From the NCBI GenBank assembly GCA_910586585.1, contig CAJUKA010000074.1, positions 1 to 21,427 of the forward strand: a stretch of 21,427 nt of DNA, written 5' to 3'. This DNA comes from an uncultured Lachnospiraceae bacterium (GTDB taxonomy: Bacteria > Bacillota > Clostridia > Lachnospirales > Lachnospiraceae). The position numbers and the translations under genes are program-made. The notes under the pieces are model-generated. The model did not search any database, was not told where the DNA came from, and was given only the letters and a program-made list of their open reading frames with translations. Positions 15,852 through 21,427 of the stretch are shown piece after piece; within the stretch, counting starts at the first letter, position 1, and every line of letters starts with the position of its first letter.

Positions 15852-16577
15852 ATGTATCAAAACTATATTTTTGATTTGTATGGCACTTTAATTGATATTC
15901 ATACGGATGAGAGAAGCAAAAACTTTTTTAAGCAATATGTAAAGTGGCTCCGAAAGCAAGGGATTTATTTTGATTGGAAACTTTTTTATAAATTATATAC
16001 CACAATCGAAAAAGGTCATAGAGACCGTGCTGCTAAAGCGGGCAAATATACTAACCCAGAGATTAAGATTGAGGTAGTATTAAATGAGATATTAAAAACA
16101 AAGGGATATGAAATACCAGAAGATCAAATTTATTTTTTGTGCCAAAATTTTCGCACAATTTCTACAATCTATATGAGTCTGTTTCCAGATACATTTGCAT
16201 GTCTTGAGGAATTAAAGAAGGCAGGAAAAAAGATATATCTTTTATCAAATGCGCAGCGGAGCTTTACATGGCAGGAACTTGAGATGACAGGATTAATTCC
16301 ATATTTTGATGGGATATTAATATCATCAGACGAAGGCTGTATGAAGCCAGATCCGGAATTTTATAATATATGCTGTGAACGCTATCACCTTCAGAAATCA
16401 GAGTCTGTCATGATAGGAAATGAGCTGATGTCGGATATGGCAGGAGCGAAAGCAGCGGGAATTGACGGATTTTTTATTAATCGGTGTCCGGTATTTCATG
16501 CTCCCAAAGAACCTATATATAAATATGTGTCAAAAAATGGTTCGCTTTTGGAAGTACCTGCACAAACACTTCGTTGA
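15852..16577 (+). CDS. HAD-superfamily hydrolase (YjjG/haloacid-dehalogenase-like)
   Basis: Probably a cytoplasmic phosphatase of small metabolites. Motif I is FDLYGTLID with nucleophile D8; the usual second Asp is Y10, as in the DxYGT variant. Motif II is S132 in LLSNAQ, motif III is K165 in MKPDPEF and motif IV is IGNELMSDMAGA, with D195 retained and the first acidic residue replaced by N190-E191. A helical cap lies at about 20-110. GGGAGG (15839-15844) is 7 bases before the ATG at 15852, giving 241 residues. An upstream in-frame GTG at 15795 is less likely. It ends just ahead of the next unknown gene, 23 bases away. Confidence 0.88.
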   Translation: MYQNYIFDLYGTLIDIHTDERSKNFFKQYVKWLRKQGIYFDWKLFYKLYTTIEKGHRDRAAKAGKYTNPEIKIEVVLNEILKTKGYEIPEDQIYFLCQNFRTISTIYMSLFPDTFACLEELKKAGKKIYLLSNAQRSFTWQELEMTGLIPYFDGILISSDEGCMKPDPEFYNICCERYHLQKSESVMIGNELMSDMAGAKAAGIDGFFINRCPVFHAPKEPIYKYVSKNGSLLEVPAQTLR

Positions 16578-16600
16578 ACACATTGAATTTGGAGAAAAAA

Positions 16601-16876
16601 ATGATTGTAAGAGAAGAATTATTATCCCTTAATTTTGTCAGACGAGAAGATTTTTCAGGGAGTCATAAAGGGATGCGTTTTTTGCTTCATTATGAGGCTG
16701 AAAATGAGGAAAAGAAGCTCAAAGTATATATATGGAGTGAACCGTTCGGTTTTGAAGCAACTCCAGAGGGGCAGAAATTATCATCCTTTTTTGAATTTAG
16801 TGAAGAAGGGCTGCATCAGGCAATAGATTGGATGAACCAGCAATATGAACAGGTAAGATATAAAGAAGAAATATAA
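16601..16876 (+). CDS. Small protein of unknown function (91 residues)
   Basis: No family recognised. It is a compact acidic 91-residue protein with beta-like segments (MRFLLHYEAE, KLKVYIWSEPFGFEATP) and a final helix (GLHQAIDWMNQQYEQVR). There is no signal, membrane segment or cysteine. The ATG at 16601 has GGAGA at 16591-16595; the frame extends to a TTG at 16574 that overlaps the HAD stop codon but lacks its own binding site. It lies 23 bases after the HAD gene and is likely cotranslated with it. A terminator follows within 10 bases of the stop. It may serve the HAD enzyme, but only position supports this. Confidence 0.75.
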   Translation: MIVREELLSLNFVRREDFSGSHKGMRFLLHYEAENEEKKLKVYIWSEPFGFEATPEGQKLSSFFEFSEEGLHQAIDWMNQQYEQVRYKEEI

Positions 16877-16883
16877 AAGAATA

Positions 16884-16919
16884 AAAAAACAACCCACATG
16901 ACGGTATGGGTTGTTTTTT
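16884..16919. terminator. Two-way terminator between the HAD operon and rpsT
   Basis: A perfect 13-bp stem (16884-16896 with 16907-16919), loop of 10, with A-run and T-run flanks. It serves the plus-strand operon and rpsT. Confidence 0.92.
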
Positions 16920-16937
16920 ATACCTCTATATTCAAGC

Positions 16938-17201
16938 TTAAGCCATTTGATTTACAGCTTTTGATAAACGAGAAACTTTTCTGGAAGCATAATTTTTATG
17001 ATATACACCCTTGCTGGCAGCTTTATCAATGACACTTGTGGCATTTAATAATGCAGCAGCAGCTCCATCTTTATCATTCGCTTCTACAGATGCGTAAACC
17101 TTCTTTATAGCGGTTTTTACACCAGATTTAATTGATTTGTTTCGTTCAGCTTTTGTTCTGTTAACTAAAATTCTCTTCTTAGCAGATTTGATGTTTGCCA
17201 T
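16938..17201 (-). CDS. rpsT: Small ribosomal subunit protein S20
   Basis: S20 binds 16S rRNA early in 30S assembly. The start MANIKSAKKRI and the following lysine- and arginine-rich helix are diagnostic, as are the R-K-V-S-R-L-S-K-A-V-N end residues. GGAGG lies 9 bases before the ATG at 17201; the frame continues upstream to 17270 but that extension is not conserved in the family. The length of 87 residues is normal. It has its own promoter and a leader of about 90 bases. It is divergent from gpr, the same arrangement as in Bacillus. Confidence 0.98.
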   Translation of the reverse strand: MANIKSAKKRILVNRTKAERNKSIKSGVKTAIKKVYASVEANDKDGAAAALLNATSVIDKAASKGVYHKNYASRKVSRLSKAVNQMA

Positions 17202-17298
17202 GCTTGACACCTCCCATTTTCCCGAAATTTTTATTTGTATTTTATATTGTATTTGATTAAAGCCGGACACGGACGTTCTAATCGAAACACACTTGTTT

Positions 17299-17327
17299 AT
17301 TGTAATTTATGGAACCTGATATGTCAA
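17299..17327 (-). promoter_or_regulatory. Promoter for rpsT
   Basis: On the minus strand TTGACA (17327-17322) and TACAAT (17304-17299) with 17-base spacing. The leader from about 17292 to 17202 contains an imperfect stem GATTA/TAATC (17255-17259 with 17279-17283). Confidence 0.8.
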
Positions 17328-17416
17328 TACATATTCTTGAAAATATTAGAAAAACTAAAATCAAAATATAGTTTGGTAAAGATACCTCAATGGAAATCAA
17401 AAAGACTTTAGCTTAT

Positions 17417-17447
17417 GAGCTGTCGCGCAGCGACTAAAAATAGGAGG
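17417..17447 (+). promoter_or_regulatory. Leader hairpin ahead of the gpr ribosome binding site
   Basis: GTCGC (17422-17426), loop GCA, GCGAC (17430-17434), A-rich spacer and AGGAGG. An outer stem TTTAG/CTAAA (17407-17411 with 17434-17438) is possible as an alternative. It matches the nudF leader block at 2256-2285 closely. Confidence 0.55.
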
Positions 17448-17454
17448 ACTTTGT

Positions 17455-18381
17455 ATGCAACAGTTTCAGGTAAGAACAGATTTAGCATTAGAAGCAACAG
17501 AAAGTGTCAGAAAAAAATCTTCAGGACAAATGAGAGGTGTATCAATCGACGAATATGATACTATGGAAGATGTTCATATATCAAAGGTTGTCATATTAAG
17601 TAAAAATGCAGCAAAAAGCATGGGAAAACCAATGGGAACCTATATTACGCTTGAAGCGCCAGCGCTTCAGGAAAGTGACGAGGATTATCATAGAGAAATT
17701 TCGGAAGAACTTGCTCGCCAAATAAAAAGTGTATTGCCTAATATAGAAGAGGAACAGTCTATACTGGTAGTAGGACTTGGAAACCGAGATGTAACGGCAG
17801 ATGCTCTTGGACCTTGTACAATTGATAATTTATTTATTACAAGACACATTATCAAAGAATATGGAAAACAGGCATACAGAGCTTCAAAGATGCATCGGAT
17901 TAGTGCGCTGGTGCCAGGCGTAATGGCAAAAACAGGAATGGAAACAGCAGAAATTATAAAGGGAGTAATAAAAGAGACAACACCAAACATAGTTATAGTA
18001 ATAGATGCACTTGCAGCAAGGAGCACAAAAAGACTCAATCGAACAGTGCAGATAACAGATACCGGCATTCATCCTGGTTCTGGAGTAGGCAATCATAGGA
18101 ATGCACTCACAGAGGAAACGTTGGGAGTACCTGTGATAGCAATAGGTATTCCTGTGGTGGTGGATGCAGGAACCATTGTTTCAGATGCATTAGAAAAGTT
18201 GTCGGAGGAATATGATGGTGGAAAGGCTTCGCTTGATTATTTTAGGAATAGTACAGATACACAGCTTCATAATATGTATGTGACAACAAAAAATATTGAT
18301 GAGACAACAAAAAGACTTAGCTTTACTTTATCAGAGGCGCTCAATATGGCGTTAGATATGGAAAATGGGAAAAATTCCTAA
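17455..18381 (+). CDS. gpr: Germination protease GPR
   Basis: GPR degrades the small acid-soluble spore proteins at germination and is made as an inactive precursor in the forespore. The start FQVRTDLALEATE is the conserved N-terminal motif. GLGNRDVTADALGP (107-120), VIDALAARS (182-190) and TDTGIHPGSGVGNHR (201-215) are family blocks carrying the conserved aspartates (D112, D116, D184). At 308 residues it is shorter than the Bacillus enzyme (about 370), a common feature of clostridial forms. AGGAGG is 7 bases before the ATG. No clear sigma-G promoter was recognised. It is 102 bases ahead of spoIIP. Confidence 0.97.
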   Translation: MQQFQVRTDLALEATESVRKKSSGQMRGVSIDEYDTMEDVHISKVVILSKNAAKSMGKPMGTYITLEAPALQESDEDYHREISEELARQIKSVLPNIEEEQSILVVGLGNRDVTADALGPCTIDNLFITRHIIKEYGKQAYRASKMHRISALVPGVMAKTGMETAEIIKGVIKETTPNIVIVIDALAARSTKRLNRTVQITDTGIHPGSGVGNHRNALTEETLGVPVIAIGIPVVVDAGTIVSDALEKLSEEYDGGKASLDYFRNSTDTQLHNMYVTTKNIDETTKRLSFTLSEALNMALDMENGKNS

Positions 18382-18483
18382 AATACAAAAGAGATATCAT
18401 TTGGTGAGTATTTGGTTTTGCTTGGAATCATTCCTAAAATACAGAGTATTTAAGCCATAAAAGAGGCAGATTGGAGTTTGTGT

Positions 18484-19737
18484 GTGAATATAGGAAATAA
18501 GATTAAAAAACGTTGGATTTTTATATTTGTTTTTCTGCTGATTTCAGCACAACTTTTCCTGCGTGCCGTCTATGAGATAGAAAATAATGAATCAATTGGG
18601 GAAAAAATATACAGCTTGGCAATAAAAAATGGAGTGGAAATATACAATCCATATATGCTTTATCTGAATGGTGAATGGGAAGATGGTGATTTTGCAGATG
18701 CATTATGGCATTGCTTTTTTAAGGATATGCCTTTGCAAATGTGTACGCTTGAGCAGTCAGACAGTGGCAATTATCTGACGACATATATGCAGCCATCATC
18801 AAAGGAACCTTTGATAGCAGAAGACGAGTTTACAGCACAGTTGATTCGAGAAAATGAACTTGCAAATAGTCAGAAGGAAGAAGAAATAAAGAACTCGCAG
18901 CAGGAGCTTGAACAGGCTGTATTGACAGAGAATACGATGGCAACCGGGGTGTTTGTACCTGTACAGGCACCAGTTGCTGTATATTCTGAGCAACAGCTTA
19001 AAACACCTGGATTTATCAGAGATACTTTTTATTCAGTCGATGCAACTACCAATATCAGAGAAGATCAGATACAATATGACACACTTATGGGATTTGATGC
19101 TGGCATAAAACAAGATAATAGCAAAGTACAAATACTTGTTTATCATACACATTCCCAAGAGGCCTACATAGATTCTGTAAAAGGTGACGCATCTACATCT
19201 ATTGTTGGTGTTGGTGAGCATTTATGTGATATTCTCAGGACACAATATGGGTTTAATGTATTGCATCATACAGGGCAATATGATGTAGAAAGCAGAGATT
19301 ACGCATATTCAAATGCAATGAAAGGTTTGGAACAGGTACTTGCAGAAAATCCAACAATTGAAGTCATCATTGATCTTCATCGAGACGAAACAAATGCAGA
19401 TACAAAACTTGTTACATCGGTGCAAAATAAAACAATGGCAAAATTTATGTTCTTTAATGGGTTATGTTACACAAATGAATTAGGAACACTGAATAATTTG
19501 CCCAATCCATATGTGCAGGATAATTTATCATTCGCTTTTCAGATGCAATTGGCAGCAGAGCAGTATTATCCTGGACTTACCAGACGAATTTATCTAAAAG
19601 GATACAGATACAATTTGCATTACAGACCTAAAAGCCTGTTGATAGAGCTGGGGTCACAGACAAATACCTTAGAGGAAGCTATGAATTCTTGCGATCCACT
19701 GGCACATATTATAGCAATGGTATTAAATAAAGAATAA
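18484..19737 (+). CDS. spoIIP: Stage II sporulation protein P
   Basis: SpoIIP is the amidase and endopeptidase of the engulfment complex, removing peptide cross-links and stems of peptidoglycan with SpoIID and SpoIIM. A membrane anchor spans about 11-28. The catalytic domain covers about 200-410 with zinc motif HTHSQE (H221, H223, E226), IDLHRDE (H299) and LIELGSQ (E388). A Gln/Glu-rich linker lies between anchor and domain. The GTG at 18484 has TTGGAG at good distance; a TTG two codons earlier is too close to it. Length of 417 residues is typical. gpr-spoIIP adjacency is conserved in spore-formers. Confidence 0.95.
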   Translation: MNIGNKIKKRWIFIFVFLLISAQLFLRAVYEIENNESIGEKIYSLAIKNGVEIYNPYMLYLNGEWEDGDFADALWHCFFKDMPLQMCTLEQSDSGNYLTTYMQPSSKEPLIAEDEFTAQLIRENELANSQKEEEIKNSQQELEQAVLTENTMATGVFVPVQAPVAVYSEQQLKTPGFIRDTFYSVDATTNIREDQIQYDTLMGFDAGIKQDNSKVQILVYHTHSQEAYIDSVKGDASTSIVGVGEHLCDILRTQYGFNVLHHTGQYDVESRDYAYSNAMKGLEQVLAENPTIEVIIDLHRDETNADTKLVTSVQNKTMAKFMFFNGLCYTNELGTLNNLPNPYVQDNLSFAFQMQLAAEQYYPGLTRRIYLKGYRYNLHYRPKSLLIELGSQTNTLEEAMNSCDPLAHIIAMVLNKE

Positions 19738-19782
19738 CAATTACAATAGTTACTGAAATAATCATTAAATTATTCAGAATGG

Positions 19783-19812
19783 TTTACTAAATTCAGTAAA
19801 AGATGGTATACT
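19783..19812 (+). promoter_or_regulatory. Promoter for trxA
   Basis: TTTACT (19783-19788), 18 bases, TATACT (19807-19812) with an extended TGG just before the -10. The -35 is one arm of a small inverted repeat TTTACT/AGTAAA (19783-19788 with 19795-19800). Confidence 0.7.
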
Positions 19813-19865
19813 ATATACAAAATGTATTTAACAAGAAAAATACAATACGAAAGGAAGGTATTAAG

Positions 19866-20177
19866 ATGGCAGCATTACATTTAACAGAAGCAAATTTTGA
19901 ACAGGAGGTATTAAACGCAGATATTCCAGTTTTAGTAGATTTTTGGGCTCCTTGGTGCGGTCCTTGCAAAATGTTATCACCTGTAATCGATGAAATAGCC
20001 GATGAGGTTACAGATGTAAAAATTTGTAAAGTGAATACAGACGAGGCGGATACCATTGCATTCCGGTATAATGTTATGTCGATTCCGACACTGATTTTAT
20101 TTAAAAATGGTGAAGTTTCGGCAACATCTGTTGGTGCAAAACCCAAAGCAGAAGTTCTGAATTTTATCAGGTCATAA
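19866..20177 (+). CDS. trxA: Thioredoxin
   Basis: Thioredoxin reduces protein disulfides in the cytoplasm, using electrons from thioredoxin reductase. The active site WCGPC places C31 and C34; cis-proline P75 is in MSIPTLILF. The 103 residues fit a single-domain thioredoxin. AAGGAAGG precedes the ATG at 19866; an in-frame ATG at 19803 lies inside the promoter. The exporter-like gene starts 6 bases after its stop, so the two are probably cotranscribed. trxB is not in the window. Confidence 0.97.
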   Translation: MAALHLTEANFEQEVLNADIPVLVDFWAPWCGPCKMLSPVIDEIADEVTDVKICKVNTDEADTIAFRYNVMSIPTLILFKNGEVSATSVGAKPKAEVLNFIRS

Positions 20178-20182
20178 TACAG

Positions 20183-21163
20183 ATGGATTTAATCAAAGAG
20201 AAGATAAATAATTTTAATTTGACAAAGGCATTTAAGATAGCTCTAGCAGCAGTATTGTCAATATTGACAGCAGATTTGCTAGGGCTAAAATATGCCGTAA
20301 CAGCCGGGCTTATTACAGTGCTGAGCATTCAAAACACAAAGCGAGAAACACTAAGAACTGCCAGAAACAGAGGTCTGGCTTTTTTGTGTGCATTAATCAT
20401 TGCATTTTTGTGTTTTCAGCTCTTTGGATTTTCAATTACAGCATTTATTGTGTATCTATTTTTGTTCGCCAGTGTTTGCCTTACCGCAAGATGGGGCGAA
20501 GCGATTGCGATGGATTCTGTTCTTATTTCGCATTTTCTGGCAGAGCAAAGCTTTCATATAGAATGGATAATCAATGAAGTGTTATTATTTTTAATTGGTG
20601 TCTTTTTTGGCATTTTAATCAATCTTCATCTTAGAAAAAGAGGGGATGAATTTGAGAGGCTTTCTCGGCAGGTCGATGAGGAGATTAAGGGAATCATTCA
20701 TAGAATGGCCGAAAATCTTAGACGTGAGGATAAAACTGGATACCATTCAGACTGTTTTGTACGGCTTGAAGATAAAATAAAAGATGCAAAAGAATGTGCG
20801 CTCAGAAATTGGAATAATACATTTTTTAACCAATCCTCCTATGAACTTGATTATATTAGAATGAGGGAAAATCAAAGCAGAGTTCTCGTAAATATCTATA
20901 AAAGTATTATTAGGATAAACGGGCTTCCTGTACAAACAATAAAAGTAGCAGAGTTTTTTGAGAGCATTGAAGCACAATATCATAGAGATAATGATGTAGC
21001 AGAACTTCTAAATGTATTGGAAGAAATGCTTTTGGGGATGAAATATGAAACGCTTCCAATAAGCAGAGAGGAATTTGAGGCAAGAGCAATTTTATTTTAT
21101 ATATTAAAAGAACTAGATGAATTTTTACTGCTGAAAAACCGATTTGTTCAGAAATATATGTGA
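20183..21163 (+). CDS. Aromatic acid exporter family protein (ArAE_1 type)
   Basis: Membrane protein with an N-terminal half of about six hydrophobic segments (roughly 16-31, 36-50, 65-81, 84-100, 105-120 and 131-148) and a C-terminal cytoplasmic helical half. The opening KxALAAxxSILTADLLGLKYAVTAG and the GLITVLSIQNTKRET stretch match the Firmicute ArAE/DUF939 family, with its C-terminal domain after about 160. The name reflects distant similarity to aromatic acid efflux proteins; true substrates are unknown. The ATG is 6 bases from the trxA stop. Length of 326 residues is normal. No terminator hairpin was seen after it. Confidence 0.85.
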   Translation: MDLIKEKINNFNLTKAFKIALAAVLSILTADLLGLKYAVTAGLITVLSIQNTKRETLRTARNRGLAFLCALIIAFLCFQLFGFSITAFIVYLFLFASVCLTARWGEAIAMDSVLISHFLAEQSFHIEWIINEVLLFLIGVFFGILINLHLRKRGDEFERLSRQVDEEIKGIIHRMAENLRREDKTGYHSDCFVRLEDKIKDAKECALRNWNNTFFNQSSYELDYIRMRENQSRVLVNIYKSIIRINGLPVQTIKVAEFFESIEAQYHRDNDVAELLNVLEEMLLGMKYETLPISREEFEARAILFYILKELDEFLLLKNRFVQKYM

Positions 21164-21208
21164 AATATCTCTCTAAATAAAAAAGATGAAAAAAATTAAA
21201 ATTTGTTG

Positions 21209-21237
21209 TTGACAGATAAAAAATGTCGTGGTAAGAT
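21209..21237 (+). promoter_or_regulatory. Upstream promoter of probable rRNA operon (P1)
   Basis: Perfect TTGACA (21209-21214), 17 bases, TAAGAT (21232-21237), preceded by A-tracts resembling an UP element. It points toward the right edge. Confidence 0.75.
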
Positions 21238-21302
21238 GAAATACGTCGCTGAGGTAAACAAAAAATCAGCAACAAAAATTAAAAAATATTTTAAAAAAGT
21301 GC

Positions 21303-21332
21303 TTGACAATGTTAAACAACTTGTGATAAAAT
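21303..21332 (+). promoter_or_regulatory. Downstream promoter of probable rRNA operon (P2)
   Basis: Perfect TTGACA (21303-21308), 18 bases, TAAAAT (21327-21332) with an extended TGA before it. Upstream A- and T-tracts at 21263-21300 resemble an UP element. Confidence 0.78.
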
Positions 21333-21427
21333 AAACAAGCTGTCGCACATGAGACAAGCAAACAAAAAGTAAAAGAACCTTGACAAATAAACAGTAATGC
21401 AACCCTGAAAATTCTAAAAGAGAAAGA
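21333..21427 (+). other. Probable leader of a 16S rRNA transcript
   Basis: No coding frame or ribosome binding site follows the two promoters. The stretch AACCTTGACAAATAAACAG (21377 on) resembles the conserved leader that precedes 16S rRNA genes in Lachnospiraceae. The rRNA gene itself would start just beyond the window. Confidence 0.55.

Noticed and set aside
17340..17416. Sigma-G promoter for gpr
   Set aside because: No pair of boxes with suitable sequence and spacing could be identified by eye.
18382..18483. Sigma-E-type promoter for spoIIP
   Set aside because: GAGTATT and CATAAAA are seen but their spacing is far too short for sigma-E.
21380..21385. A third TTGACA as another promoter near the right edge
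   Set aside because: No -10 box lies 16 to 18 bases downstream; the stretch fits a pre-16S leader better.

Overview
The window looks like a chromosomal segment of an AT-rich, endospore-forming Firmicute of the class Clostridia, most probably Lachnospiraceae. The evidence is the set of sporulation and germination genes (spoIIM, spoIIP, gpr, a SpoVB-type flippase), strong AGGAGG ribosome binding sites, A/T-rich spacers and typical TTGACA/TATAAT promoters. No species is named because the sequence alone does not fix it. It is mostly core housekeeping DNA. I found no CRISPR array, phage, defence system or biosynthetic cluster, and no convincing new multi-gene system. The unusual material is in leaders, inverted repeats, a few altered active-site positions and two unrecognised small proteins.

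Layout. (1) 1-361: 3' remnant of an ISAs1-type transposase. (2) 423-2183: promoter, rny (RNase Y) and terminator. (3) 2256-4730: nudF, spoIIM and xerD, an order resembling the nudF-spoIIM-ripX neighbourhood of Bacillus; xerD has its own promoter. (4) 4730-7206, minus strand: a MurJ/SpoVB-type flippase and then a type I DAHP synthase, meeting xerD at a very long inverted repeat that also serves as a two-way terminator. (5) 7268-9247: mnmA (plus strand) converging on a PHP-family histidinol-phosphatase-like gene. (6) 9402-12754: glycolytic cluster gap-pgk-tpiA with hairpins between the genes and a possible Rex operator at the gap start site. (7) 12830-14080, minus strand: a secreted M14 peptidase, followed upstream by a palindromic repeat element. 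(8) 14417-16876: an unknown 91-residue protein, a PflX-like radical SAM protein, a HAD phosphatase and a second unknown 91-residue protein. (9) 16938-17201, minus strand: rpsT, divergent from gpr-spoIIP as in Bacillus. (10) 19807-21163: trxA and an aromatic-acid-exporter-like protein. (11) 21209-21427: tandem strong promoters and leader that look like the front of an rRNA operon whose 16S gene lies just past the right edge.

The genes form several independent housekeeping units. The sporulation genes act in engulfment (SpoIIM with SpoIIP) and in spore outgrowth (Gpr). The triose-phosphate enzymes form one pathway block. Several long open frames begin upstream of the likely true start; start sites were reassigned using ribosome binding sites, promoters and family lengths (rny, spoIIM, mnmA, pgk, the M14 gene, both small unknown genes, the radical SAM gene, the HAD gene, rpsT, spoIIP, trxA).
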